The position numbers were made by a program, and so were the translations under genes. The notes under the pieces were generated by a model. The model saw only the letters and a list, made by a program, of their open reading frames with translations. It did no database searches and had not been told where the DNA came from. Shown here in pieces: positions 9,207 to 18,850 of a stretch of 64,000 bases of DNA; the stretch's first letter is position 1, and the number at the start of each line of letters is the position of its first letter. The DNA comes from DATAOG01 sp963798075 (lineage in GTDB: Bacteria > Pseudomonadota > Alphaproteobacteria > Geminicoccales > Geminicoccaceae), in assembly GCA_963798075.1 (NCBI GenBank), contig CAWCRU010000008.1:1-64000 (forward strand), given 5' to 3'.

Positions 9207-9993
9207 CGATCGGAGAGCCGAGGAACCGCCCGAGCGCTTCGCGGAGGATCGCGGGCGGGATCACGTGGCCGCCCGGGAATTCGCGGTAGCGCACATCGTA
9301 CCCCTCGCGCCGGAGTTGCGGGACGATCCGGCGGCTGGTCTCGTCGATCGGCAGCGCCCGATCCTTGATGCCATGCGCGACGAAGACCCGGGGCGCGTCG
9401 CGCTTGCGGCCGGGGTCGACGAAGCCCGGCGAGAACGCGATCACGTCCCCGAACAGATCGCCGTTGGCGAGCCCGAGCGAGAGCGCATAGGACGCGCCAT
9501 CGGAGAAGCCGGCGATCGCGAGCCGCGCGCCGTCGATCGCGTACTCCGCGAACACGAGGGCCAGCGCCCGGTCGATGAACGCCATGTCCGCGCCGTAGTC
9601 GGCCTCGACGAGATCCCAGGTCTTGCCGCGCGAATCCGGCCCGAGCAGGATCAGCCCGGCCTCCTCCGCGAGCGGCATCAGAGCAGTCAGGACCGCCTTC
9701 GCGTCGGCCGAGCGGCCGTGGAGCATGACGAGCAGCGGCGCCGGCTCCTGGGGTCGGTAGGTCCTCGGCACATAGAGCAGGCCATCCCGCTGGCCGCCGA
9801 GGCCGAGCGGGTGCTGCCCGGACGGCGCCGGGTCTTTCGGGCCGGGGCGGGGCCGGGCAGTGAGCCGGCCTCGATCGGCTGCGCGCACGTCTTGGTCCTG
9901 AGCCAGGGAGGATGCCGGGAGCGCCGCGGCGCCGGCCAGCCAGGCCCCGATGCCGAGCAGGATGAACGCGGGCGGGAGGAGCCTGCGCGGCAC
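9160..9993 (-). CDS. Secreted alpha/beta-hydrolase (carboxylesterase/PHB-depolymerase style)
   Basis: 277-residue hydrolase with a hydrophobic N-terminal export signal (FILLGIGAWLAGAAAL). Ser nucleophile in GFSDGAS, Asp in HGIKDRALPID, His in GGHVIPP, with an oxyanion segment VMLHGRS: a complete catalytic triad. The start is taken as GTG at 9993-9991, giving the shortest protein with an intact signal. It lies 14 bp behind the diiron protein gene and is probably co-transcribed. The 3' end overlaps the convergent SDR by 47 bp, so one C-terminus may be misread if there is an indel here. Confidence 0.75.
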   Translation of the reverse strand: MPRRLLPPAFILLGIGAWLAGAAALPASSLAQDQDVRAADRGRLTARPRPGPKDPAPSGQHPLGLGGQRDGLLYVPRTYRPQEPAPLLVMLHGRSADAKAVLTALMPLAEEAGLILLGPDSRGKTWDLVEADYGADMAFIDRALALVFAEYAIDGARLAIAGFSDGASYALSLGLANGDLFGDVIAFSPGFVDPGRKRDAPRVFVAHGIKDRALPIDETSRRIVPQLRREGYDVRYREFPGGHVIPPAILREALGRFLGSPIVRTGPGGSARRRPRD

Positions 9994-10007
9994 GCGGGCG
10001 GGAGCGC

Positions 10008-11087
10008 TCAGAACACCGGGATCAGCTCCTCGAGATCGAAGGCCACGGTCTCGCCCTCGACGCCGATCTCGGGCAGCGCCGGGAAGACGATGCCGTAGGG
10101 CTCGACGAAGCCCTTCATCTTGAGCACCGCCTGGCGCCAATTGTCGCGGCGCTGCTCCAGCGTGAGGACGCCGAGGCCGGCGCTGCGGGCCGCCTCCTCG
10201 AGCAGCGCGTGCGCCGGGCCGAAGGTCGCCGGCAGCTCCCAGAAGTCCTGCGGCGGCTCGTACAGCACGCCCGAGAGGAAGACGAAGCCCGCGCGCAGCT
10301 GGCGCGTGATCGTCTGCTTCTCTTCGGGCGTCAGCGTCGGCAGGAGCTTTTGCAGGATCGTGAGGCAGATGCCGAGATGGCGCGCCTCGTCCTGGCCGAT
10401 GCAGCGAAACGCCTCCTTGAGTACCGGGATCGTGGTCCGCTGGTGCATGGCGTGGAACAAGGTCGCCGCCGCCATCTCGCCGAACAGGAAGGAGGTGAAG
10501 AGGATTGGCACCGGGTATTTGTGGACGCCCTTCTTGAACGCGTCCCAGTAGCGGGCGCCGTTGTGGTAGAGCCACTCGATATTGTTGCGGGCGAGTTTTC
10601 CCAATGCCGTCTCGGGCTCGAACCCCAAGGGGCCGCCCGGCGTGAACAGCTGGATCGCGCGTCCGCACACCTCCTCGTGGTTGACCTCATCGCGGGTCAC
10701 CGAGAAGAAGCACTTGCGGATCGGGTCCTCCTCGTGGGTCTCGTAGGTGTGGATCATGGCGCGCGCGAACACCGCCGGGCCCGAGCTGTCGAACACGGAC
10801 AAGAGGCCGAACCAGTAGCCGATGGCGTAGCGCTGGTCTTGTGTGAAGGCTGAGACGTCGAGCGTGTTCCAGGGCAGCTTCGAGGGCGCCCAGCCGGGAT
10901 CGCGCGCCTGCTCGTAGATCTCGAGCAGCTTCGGCGTCTCGACCCGCCACTCGATCGGAAAAATATTCATCGCCGGCAGCGCCGGCGCGTCCTCGGTGCC
11001 GAACAGGATCTCTTCGGGATCGGGCTGCTTGTCTGGAACAAACGGCGGCTTTTCCGTACGTTGCGCGAGATCGTTCACATCCGTCAT
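10008..11087 (-). CDS. Ferritin-like diiron-carboxylate protein (R2/AurF-like)
   Basis: 359-residue helical protein of the ferritin-like superfamily. It shows the ligand pattern of a diiron carboxylate site: acidic residues in ETHEEDP, a DEVNH (ExxH) motif, a glutamate in the later helix FGEMAAATLFHAMH, and DEARH (ExxH). The family probably performs an oxygen-dependent oxidation or N-oxygenation, but the substrate is not known. ATG at 11087 is preceded by GGAG at good spacing; a longer upstream reading lacks similarity. It is divergent from the Roco gene (about 155 bp between) and upstream of the esterase. Confidence 0.75.
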   Translation of the reverse strand: MTDVNDLAQRTEKPPFVPDKQPDPEEILFGTEDAPALPAMNIFPIEWRVETPKLLEIYEQARDPGWAPSKLPWNTLDVSAFTQDQRYAIGYWFGLLSVFDSSGPAVFARAMIHTYETHEEDPIRKCFFSVTRDEVNHEEVCGRAIQLFTPGGPLGFEPETALGKLARNNIEWLYHNGARYWDAFKKGVHKYPVPILFTSFLFGEMAAATLFHAMHQRTTIPVLKEAFRCIGQDEARHLGICLTILQKLLPTLTPEEKQTITRQLRAGFVFLSGVLYEPPQDFWELPATFGPAHALLEEAARSAGLGVLTLEQRRDNWRQAVLKMKGFVEPYGIVFPALPEIGVEGETVAFDLEELIPVF

Positions 11088-11242
11088 CAACCGATCTCCA
11101 AGCTCCGGCCGCCCGCCGCGGTCCGCATGGGCGAGATATACGAGCGTGGCCGGCGCCTGCAAGCTTTCCCGCATAGGTATGGCTTTGTGACATCGACGCA
11201 CATCCGATAGTCTCGCTCCGCCACTCAAGACTGGCGGATGCC

Positions 11243-14200
11243 ATGCCGGATTCGACGAGAGCAATTGCGCCCGGCGAACTCGAAGAGGTGCTCGCCCTCG
11301 CGGGCAAGGAGCATTGGGAGCAGCTGGCCCTGCTCGGGCCGGGCTCGGCTCGGTGGGCGGACATGCTGCGTGGGCGAGGCTGGCCCGCCCAGCGCATTTT
11401 CCTGCTGAAGGAACGTCTCGGGGCCGAGGGCGCGCGCGCCCTGGCGGTGCTGACCAACCTCACCTCGCTGAACCTTCCGGACAACGGCATCGGGGCCGAG
11501 GGCGCGGGCGCCCTGGCGGCGCTGACCAACCTCACCTCGCTGAACCTTAGTGGCAACAGCATCGCGGACGAGGGCGCGGGCGCCCTGGCGACGCTGACCA
11601 ACCTCACCTCGCTCGACCTCGGTAGCAACGGCATCGGGGCCGAGGGCGCGGGCGCCCTGGCGGCGCTGACCAACCTCACCTCGCTGAACCTTAGTGGCAA
11701 CAGCATCGCGGACGAGGGCGCGGGCGCCCTGGCGACGCTGACCAACCTCACCTCGCTCGACCTCGATAGCAACAGCATCGGGGACGACGGCGCGGGCGCC
11801 CTGGCGGCGCTGACCAACCTCACCTCGCTGGACCTTTGGGACAACGGCATCGGGGCCGAGGGCGCGGGCGCCCTGGCGGCGCTGACCAACCTCACCTCGC
11901 TGAACCTTTGGTACAACAGCATCGGGGCCGAGGGCGCGGGCGCCCTGGCGGCGCTGAGCAACCTCACCTCGCTCGAACCGGTAGGAACGGCATTGGGGAC
12001 AAGGGCGCGCGCGCCCTGGCGGCGCTGACCAACCTCCTCCTATTTGGGACACGGCATCGGGGCCGAGGGCGCGGGCGCCCTGGCGGCGCTGAAAAACCTC
12101 ACCTCGCTCGACCTCCAGGACAACAGCATCGGGGACGAGGGCGCGGGCGCCCTGGCGGCGCTGACCAACCTCACCTCGCTCCGCCTCCAGGACAACGGCA
12201 TCGGGGCCGAGGGCGCGCGCGCCCTGGCGAAGCTGACCAACCTCACCTCGCTCGACCTTAGTGGCGACAGCAACCGCATCGGGGCCGAGGGCGCGCGCGC
12301 CCTGGCGGCGCTAACCAACCTTACCTCGCTCGATCTACGAGGGAACGAGATCGGGGCCGAGGGCGTCCGAGCCCTGCTCGACGCGTGGGCCGATGCGCCC
12401 GCGGCCGATCGTCTCCAGTACCTGGATCTGAGGGTGAACGGAGACCTTGGTTCGGCGCTGCCGGGCGAAGTGCTTGAGGCGACCGATGCCCAGGCGATCC
12501 TGGCGGCTTGGCGCCGGTTCCGCGGCGCGGCAGCCCAGGAGACGTTACGGCCCCTCAACGAGGCGAAGCTACTGGTGGTCGGCTATGAGGCGGTCGGCAA
12601 AACCTCGCTGATCCGCTACCTGGTCGAGAACCGGCCGCGCAATCCCAGCGAACCGAAGACGCCTGGCGCCGCGATCCACGAGAAGATCGAGACTCAGACC
12701 TGGTCACCCGCGGGCAGTCCGTTCACGCTGAACATCTGGGACTTCGGCGGCCAGGAGATCATGTACGGCACGCATCGGTTTTTTCTCACCGAGCGCAGCC
12801 TTTATCTCCTGGTGCTGGAGAACCGGCGCGAGGACGACCGCTCGATGACGACTGGTTGAAGGTGATCCGCAACCGCGGCGGCAAGTCGCCGGTCATCGTC
12901 GTGATTAACAAATGCGACGGCGGGGCAGAAAACCTGCGTCTCGACGAGACCGGGCTGCGCCAGAAATATCCGGCGATCGTCGGCTTCGTCCGCACCTCCT
13001 GCGATCCCGGTGAAGCCGCCGCGGCCAGCATCGCCAGGCTGCGCGAGCTGATCGCAACGCAGCTGACCGGCAACGAGCAGCTCAAGCACGTCCGCGACGC
13101 GATCCCGCAGCCCTGGCTGCGCGTCAAGGACGAGGTGACGAAGTTGGCCCGGCAGGAGCGCGTGCTGGCGAGCCGGGACTTCGAGTGCCTGTGCGAGAGC
13201 GCGGGCGAGGGTGGGGGCGATGTCATTGCGGATGGGAATGAGCAGCGGGCGTTGTTGCGGCTGCTGCATGATCTCGGCGTGGTGGTCGCCCATGGGCTGC
13301 GGCGCGATGCGAGGGCGGCGCTGCAGCAGGTCACGCTGCTCGACCCGAACTGGCTGACCGGCGGGATCTATACGCTCCTCAACAGCCCGACCGTCCGCGA
13401 TCAGTCCGGAGAATTCGGCCGTGCGCAGCTCGGGCAGCTGCTCGAGCCTGTGGACTATCCGGCGTGCCGGCACGAGTTCATCCTCCGCATGATGGAGGAC
13501 CCGGAGATCGGCCTCTGCTTCGAGCTGCCGGGGAGCGATCACGAGCGCTATCTGAACCCGGAGGCGCTGCCGGCGAACGAGCCCGACTACGGCATCTGGC
13601 CCAGGGACGCGCTCCGCTTCCGGTTTTCCTATGACCTGCTGCCGCCGGGCCTGATCCCGCGCTTCATCGTCCAGGCCCACCGCAACCTCACGGACAAGCC
13701 GACCCGCTGGCGGACCGGCGTCGTACTCGGCGCCGCCGGCTGCAAGGTCCTGGTCCGCGGCGACCGCGACCGAAAGCGGATCGACATCAGCGTCGCCGGC
13801 CCTGAGGGCCTCCGCCGGTCGGCGCTCAACATCGACCTCGACGACCTCGACGAAGTCCACGCCCGCAATCCCGAGATCGGCAAGAAAGCGCTGGTGCCGC
13901 TGACCGACCAACCCGAGCTCGACGTCAGCTACGACCACCTGCTCAAGCTGGAGCAACGCTACGGCCTCAACTATAGCTTCGACCCCGAGAACGCAGATCG
14001 CTCCTACACGGTCGGCGAGCTGCTCGAAGGCGTCCGGCGTGACGGGTCGTCTCGGACCCGTGAACCTGACCAACGGAAGGGCTACCAGATCAACGCGGGA
14101 GATCACGCCCAGATCACGGTTGTCGACGACGGTGTGCGGGGCGGCGGCGCCCAGATTGGGCACCGCATCGGCGGCCACAAGTCGAAGGCCTCCTGGTCGT

Positions 14201-14559
14201 CGGCGCTCGCATCGTGGCGGTTCTTCTCTATCGCCTGCGGTTTCGGAGCGGTCCTGCTGGTGATCGTGATCTGGCTGCTGCCCTCGAACGAATGGCGGAT
14301 CTGGGTCGCCGGCCTGTTCGGTCTCGGGCTGCTCGTGACCGCATTCATGCTCAGGATGAACCCGGCATACTTCTACCGGCGCACGCTGAGCTACGTGATC
14401 CCGGCGGGGTTATTGCTGAACGCCGTCGGCTTCACCATCGACGTGATCGCGCCGGGCGGCCGGTTCCAGTGGAATGGCGCCGTCAGCGGCTGGTTCTTCG
14501 CCGCCTGGGCGGTAGTCGTCGGCTGCCTCGTCCTGGGTGATTTGAAGCAGAGCCGATGA
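11243..14559 (+). pseudogene. Roco-family protein: LRR, ROC GTPase, COR, membrane tail (with frame breaks)
   Basis: A large multidomain protein of about 1,100 residues if the frame is repaired. Order: a short N-terminal helical region, 13 leucine-rich repeats of 24 residues, a ROC GTPase (P-loop GYEAVGKTS at 12581-12607, DFGGQE, NKCD), a COR domain (LLDPNWLTGGIYTLLN and LPPGLIPRFIVQAH), a linker, and a C-terminal block with about four hydrophobic helices. Frame breaks: one base lost near 11975 and about eight near 12035, together minus nine so the frame returns after a TGA at 12026-12028; and one base lost near 12841-12848 inside the GTPase after DFGGQE. Bacterial Roco proteins dimerize through COR and cycle with GTP; the membrane tail is less usual. 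Confidence 0.8.
11430..12340. repeat. 72-bp tandem repeat array encoding 24-residue LRRs
   Basis: Near-identical 72-bp units inside the Roco gene; the ACCAACCTCACCTCGCT-like core starts at 11453, 11525, 11597, 11669, 11741, 11813, 11885, 11957, 12028, 12092, 12164, 12236 and 12314. Spacing is exactly 72 except 71 and 64 around the damaged unit at 11957-12092 and 78 for the last step. High nucleotide identity suggests recent expansion or gene conversion, and also makes the array prone to assembly error. Confidence 0.95.
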
Positions 14560-14649
14560 ACCGTCTTGCTCGACCGCGAGTGGCAGCGCTGACTCGCGCC
14601 GGGCGCCGGTGCCGTGGTACAATCTTCCTGGCTGCTTGGGATCTGTCAG

Positions 14650-14868
14650 ATGCCCGTCGTTCTCGCCAGGATCAGGGTCGCGCCGGATGGCACCATATCC
14701 AGCTACGCGCCGCGCGAAGTGCCGCCCGGGGAGTATGAAGCGCCGATCCAGCTGCCAGAGCGGAGGCTAAAGCGCAAACCTCTCGACCTGCCGCTGCATG
14801 ACACCAGGCCCTGGAATGACAGCATCTCGCTGCGCCGTGAGGACATCTATGGTCCGGACGGGCGCTGA
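14650..14868 (+). CDS. Small protein of unknown function downstream of Roco gene
   Basis: 72 residues from ATG 14650. I do not recognise it. It begins with a short hydrophobic-charged stretch (PVVLARIRVAPDG), then a proline- and arginine-rich middle (LPERRLKRKP), and ends with acidic and basic residues. It has neither a membrane segment nor cysteines, and might be a small antitoxin-like or linker protein. It lies 90 bp after the Roco gene on the same strand, so the two could be co-transcribed. Coding status is moderately supported by length and lack of a better frame. Confidence 0.5.
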   Translation: MPVVLARIRVAPDGTISSYAPREVPPGEYEAPIQLPERRLKRKPLDLPLHDTRPWNDSISLRREDIYGPDGR

Positions 14869-14953
14869 ACGGCAGGCATTTTCCGGCTTGGCGCGGGGGC
14901 GCGGTTCTGGCGTAAAGTCCCGGCACGCTAACCGCGGTCGAGGAGGCAAAGTC

Positions 14954-15409
14954 ATGGCGGGCGTCACCCCCAAAGCGAAAAATCACGAGCAGCTGGGACC
15001 CACGGCGTCGCGCTTCGTCGACGTCGGCGGGCTGCCCTGGGAGGAGAGCCGGTTTCCCGGCATCTCGACCAAGACGCTCTACTTCGACAAGGCGACCGGC
15101 TCGGTCACGGCGCTGATCAGGATGGCGCCGGGTGCTAGGCTGCCCGACCATGAGCACCCGTTGACCGAGCAGAGCTTCGTGCTCGAGGGCGTGCTCGCCG
15201 ACGACGACGGCAGCTGCAATGCCGGCGATTTCGTCTGGCGGCCGGCCGGCAGCCGGCATCAGGCCTGGTCGCCGGACGGCTGCCTCGTGCTCGGCATCTT
15301 CCAGGTGCCGAACAAGTTTTTCGAGCAGGGCGGCAGAGTGACCGACCTTCTGGAGCAGGACTGGGACGCGGCCTGGAGCGAGGCAGGCAACCTCAAGGCG
15401 GCCGGATGA
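14954..15409 (+). CDS. Cupin-domain protein (ChrR-like)
   Basis: 151-residue single-domain cupin. The first metal-binding motif is PDHEHPLTEQSFVLEG (His-His-Glu pattern), the second lies around PAGSRHQAW; this suits a ChrR-type anti-sigma cupin or a small dioxygenase-like enzyme, and no choice can be made. ATG 14954 is preceded by GGAGG at 14942-14946. No sigma-factor gene lies beside it, which argues against a dedicated anti-sigma role. Confidence 0.75.
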   Translation: MAGVTPKAKNHEQLGPTASRFVDVGGLPWEESRFPGISTKTLYFDKATGSVTALIRMAPGARLPDHEHPLTEQSFVLEGVLADDDGSCNAGDFVWRPAGSRHQAWSPDGCLVLGIFQVPNKFFEQGGRVTDLLEQDWDAAWSEAGNLKAAG

Positions 15410-15715
15410 CCCCCTTGCCGGCGGCGAGAACGGCGTGGGCCAGCTGCGCGGCGATCGCCCGCGATCGGTAGAAGAAGCGAAAGCCGAAGAGCTTCGCCGA
15501 TGACCCGGAGCGCCAAGGCGGGTGCCGGGCAGGCGCTCGGCCCAGTGTGGCTTGCGCAGGTTGGCGCCGCCCGGATAGCGAAAGCGTGGCCGCGAGCTCC
15601 TGAGGGCGCGCAGGACGCTGATGCCGGGTGAGCGCGAGCGGTCGACCGGCGCTGGTCGGCCTGCTTGCACTCGCCTACACTGTCAGCGCGGGCACTTCGA
15701 GAGCGGCACGGCGCG
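15410..15715. other. Gap without a recognisable gene
   Basis: About 300 bp between the cupin and the MscS-type channel genes. Short open frames exist on both strands but none has a ribosome binding site or a familiar motif. I see no repeat, RNA gene or clear promoter. It may hold a degraded gene end. Confidence 0.5.
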
Positions 15716-17215
15716 ATGATGGCGCGAATGATCACCAGACTGTGGGCACCCGGCCTGTTGCTCGTGGCGTTGATCGGGCTCGCGGTCTACGGCCCGGTGA
15801 TCTGGACCGCCGTCTTCGGCGCGGGCACCGCGGGCCAGAGCGCGCTCTTCGACCACACGATCCCGACCGTCATCTGGCTCGCCGGCGCCTGGGTCGTCAG
15901 CCGGCTCGTCGACGGCCTGCTCTGGGATCAGCTGAACCGCAGCGGCCTCGGTCGGGCGGTGCCGCGGCTGGTGCGCGATGCGCTCACCCTGATCGTCTTC
16001 ATGGCGGCGCTCGGCGGCATCCTCGCCAACGTCTTCGGCTATCCGCTGACCGGTTTCTTCGCTGCCTCCAGCGTCATGGCGCTGGTGCTGGGCCTGGCCC
16101 TGCGCAACGTCATCCTCGACATCTTCACTGGTCTCGCGATCAACCTCGACCGTTCCTATCAGATCGACGACTGGATCGAGGTCCACCACCGCGATTTCAA
16201 GGAGCCGGTGTCCGGCCGGGTGGTCGACATCAACTGGCGGACCACCCGGATCGAGCGCGAGGACGCCAAGACGGTCGTCATTCCGAACAATCTGATGAGC
16301 ATGTTCGTCACTACCAACTATTCCAAGCCCGATCGCCTGGCGCGCTTCGATGTCGCGATTCCGCTGGATTTCGGCGTGCCGACCGACCGCGCCATGCGCC
16401 TGTTGCTGGGGGGCGTGATGGCCGCGGTCGGCCCGCGCGGCCCGGTCGGCGAGCCGGCCCCGAGCGTGCTGGTCGGCGACGTCAGCGAGCGCGGCGTCGA
16501 GTACCGGGTCCGCTACTATATCCGGATGGGCCAGGTGCCGCCCAACACCGCGCGCAGCAACGTCTTGAAGTCGGTCCTCGACCGTCTCGCCACCGCCGGA
16601 GTCGAGCCCGCTTATCCGAAGGAGGACATCTTCCACGCGCGCATGCCGGCGCGCGACCGCGATTGGGCGTCGGCCGGGGCGCGGCTTGCCCTGCTCCAGA
16701 AGGTCGACCTGCTGGCCGGCACCCTCGATGCGGACGAGCTGGCCGAGCTCGCCCGGCGCATGCAGGCGCGAGACTATCGCCCCGGTGAGCCGCTGATCCG
16801 GCAGGGCGAGCCCGGGCGCTCGATGTTCATCCTGGCCGAGGGCGTGGCCGAGATCGCGCTGGCGTCCGAGGGCGGCATTCCCGCCGCCGCCGGCGCGCGG
16901 CTCTATCCGGGCCAGCCGGTCGGCGAGATGGCCCTCCTGACTGGTGCCCCCCATGCGCTGACCGCGCGCGCGCTGACCGAGCTGGTCGCCTTCGAGATCG
17001 CGAGCCGCGACATCGAGCCCCTGCTCGAGGCGCGGCCCGAGCTCGCCGGCGCCCTCAGCTGGCAGATCGCCGAGCGCCGCCTGCGCCAGGCGCAGACCCG
17101 GCCCGACCAAACCGGCGAGCAGGCGAGCCAGGAGACCCAGCGCCTCTCCCAGCAGATCCTCGCCCGCATGCGCTCGCTGTTCGGTGGCCCGCCCAACAAC
17201 CGCCGGGCCGGCTGA
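15716..17215 (+). CDS. MscS-type channel with C-terminal cyclic-nucleotide-binding-like domain
   Basis: 499-residue inner-membrane protein. About three to four N-terminal helices lead to the MscS pore-lining helix and beta domain (GLALRNVILDIFTG, then LDRSYQIDDWIEV), and the last 140 residues form a CAP-family nucleotide-binding fold (RQGEPGRSMFILAEG, GQPVGEMALLTG). This matches the MscS-like cyclic-nucleotide-gated channels. In the phosphate-binding cassette the arginine expected after GEMALLTGAP is replaced by histidine (GAPHALT), so cAMP binding may be weak or altered. ATG 15716 or the adjacent ATG 15719; an upstream TTG is less likely. Confidence 0.85.
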   Translation: MMARMITRLWAPGLLLVALIGLAVYGPVIWTAVFGAGTAGQSALFDHTIPTVIWLAGAWVVSRLVDGLLWDQLNRSGLGRAVPRLVRDALTLIVFMAALGGILANVFGYPLTGFFAASSVMALVLGLALRNVILDIFTGLAINLDRSYQIDDWIEVHHRDFKEPVSGRVVDINWRTTRIEREDAKTVVIPNNLMSMFVTTNYSKPDRLARFDVAIPLDFGVPTDRAMRLLLGGVMAAVGPRGPVGEPAPSVLVGDVSERGVEYRVRYYIRMGQVPPNTARSNVLKSVLDRLATAGVEPAYPKEDIFHARMPARDRDWASAGARLALLQKVDLLAGTLDADELAELARRMQARDYRPGEPLIRQGEPGRSMFILAEGVAEIALASEGGIPAAAGARLYPGQPVGEMALLTGAPHALTARALTELVAFEIASRDIEPLLEARPELAGALSWQIAERRLRQAQTRPDQTGEQASQETQRLSQQILARMRSLFGGPPNNRRAG

Positions 17216-17424
17216 GCCTTGGAAGATTCTATCGGGCTGCGAGCCTTGGCTCGGCATACCCGTCATCCCTCCCTCCGTCGCTGATCCCTCGCTCCGTCGC
17301 TGATCTTTGCCGTGCGGATCGATTGTAGATGCGTCATTGCCGGTGGATCGGAATCCTCTATTGTCCACCTGTCCTCAGAGTCTCGACGCTATCTGCACAA
17401 GCGGTCGAGCCATCACGAGCGCCG

Positions 17425-18846
17425 ATGCCGCGTCCCGACCATCAATACGTCTGCCAGAGCTGCGGCGCGGTCCAGCCCAAGTGGGCCGGCCGTTGCGAAG
17501 CCTGCGGCGAGTGGAACACGCTGGCCGAGGAGACGGCGCCCGCGCCGGTGCCGAAGGGCCTGCGCGCCGGCGCGGCCCAGCGCCTCGAGCTCGTGGGTCT
17601 TGCCGGCGCGTCCCCGGGACCGGCCCGCCTCTCGACCGGGGTCGCGGAGCTCGATCGGGTGCTCGGCGGCGGCCTGGTCGAGGGCTCGGCAGTCCTGATC
17701 GGCGGCGATCCCGGGATCGGCAAGTCGACGCTCGTGCTTCAGGCCGGCGCCGCGCTCGCGGCCGGCGGTGCCGCCGTCGCCTATGTCAGCGGCGAGGAAT
17801 CGGCTGATCAGATCCGGCTCCGCGCCGCCCGCCTCGGGGTCGAGGGCGCGCCGCTCAAGGTCACGACCGCGACCTCGGTGCGCGACGTCCTCGCGACCTT
17901 CGACCAGCCGCAGGCGCCGGACCTTCTGGTGATCGATTCGATCCAGACCATGTTCGTCGACAGCCTCGAGGCGGCGCCGGGCACGCTCACCCAGCTGCGC
18001 ACGAGCGCGCACGAGCTGATTCGCTTCGCCAAGCGCCGCGGCACGGCGCTGTTCCTGGTCGGCCACGTCACCAAGGACGGCCAGATCGCAGGCCCGCGGG
18101 TGCTCGAGCACATGGTCGACGCGGTGCTCTACTTCGAGGGCGACCGCGGCCATCAGTTCCGGATCCTGCGCGCGGTCAAGAACCGCTTCGGCGCTGCCAA
18201 CGAGATCGGCGTGTTCGAGATGGCCGAGCGCGGCCTGGTCGAGGTCCCGAACCCCTCGGCGCTGTTCCTGGCCGAGCGCGAGGCGGGCGTCTCCGGCGCC
18301 GCTGTGTTCGCCGGCATGGAGGGCTCCAGGCCGCTCCTGGTCGAGATCCAGGCCCTGGTCGGGCCGAGCCCGCTCGGCACGCCGAGGCGTACAGTGGTCG
18401 GCTGGGACGCGGCCCGCCTCGCCATGCTGCTGGCGGTGCTGGAAGCCCGCTGCGGCCTTGCCATCGGGGCGCGCGACGTCTATCTGAACATCGCCGGGGG
18501 CTTGCGGATTGGTGAGCCGGCGGCGGACCTCGCGGTGGCGGCAGCCCTGGCATCATCCCTCCTCGACCGGCCTGTGCCCGCGACCTCGGTGATCTTCGGC
18601 GAGATCGGGCTCGCGGGCGAGGTGAGGGCCGTGAGCCAGCCCGAGGCGCGCTTGCGGGAGGCCTCGAAGCTGGGCTTCGACCAAGCCATCCTGCCCGCCG
18701 CCAGCGCCGAGGCCGGGCGTCTGCCGGCAGCCGCGCCGGGGCTGCGATTGACGACCCTGCGCCGCGTCGGCGAGCTGGTGGAGGCTTTGGCGGCGACCGA
18801 ACCGGCGGCCGAACCGAGCGCGCGCCGCGCGCGTTTCGTCGATTGA
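17425..18846 (+). CDS. radA: DNA repair protein RadA
   Basis: RecA-like ATPase that drives branch migration in recombinational repair. 473 residues, normal length. N-terminal zinc ribbon CQSC...CEAC near residues 9-27, Walker A GDPGIGKST near 93-101, the RadA-specific KNRFG motif, and a C-terminal Lon-like fold (GEIGLAGEVRAVSQPEAR). ATG 17425. It is 4 bp before cvpA, forming the radA-cvpA-purF order common in Alphaproteobacteria. The 209 bp upstream hold an imperfect repeat of CGTCGCTGATC but no clear promoter. Confidence 0.96.
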   Translation: MPRPDHQYVCQSCGAVQPKWAGRCEACGEWNTLAEETAPAPVPKGLRAGAAQRLELVGLAGASPGPARLSTGVAELDRVLGGGLVEGSAVLIGGDPGIGKSTLVLQAGAALAAGGAAVAYVSGEESADQIRLRAARLGVEGAPLKVTTATSVRDVLATFDQPQAPDLLVIDSIQTMFVDSLEAAPGTLTQLRTSAHELIRFAKRRGTALFLVGHVTKDGQIAGPRVLEHMVDAVLYFEGDRGHQFRILRAVKNRFGAANEIGVFEMAERGLVEVPNPSALFLAEREAGVSGAAVFAGMEGSRPLLVEIQALVGPSPLGTPRRTVVGWDAARLAMLLAVLEARCGLAIGARDVYLNIAGGLRIGEPAADLAVAAALASSLLDRPVPATSVIFGEIGLAGEVRAVSQPEARLREASKLGFDQAILPAASAEAGRLPAAAPGLRLTTLRRVGELVEALAATEPAAEPSARRARFVD

Positions 18847-18850
18847 ACCG

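Noticed and set aside
11225..12052. Minus-strand open frame with repeated GQRRQGARA-like units
   Set aside because: It is the antisense reading of the LRR tandem repeat, so the periodicity is inherited, not evidence of a gene.
11430..12340. CRISPR-like regular repeats
   Set aside because: Units are contiguous 72-bp coding repeats without variable spacers, and they encode leucine-rich repeats.
15259..15735. Minus-strand open frame across the cupin and channel genes
   Set aside because: It mostly lies opposite the well-supported cupin gene and shows no known motif or ribosome binding site.
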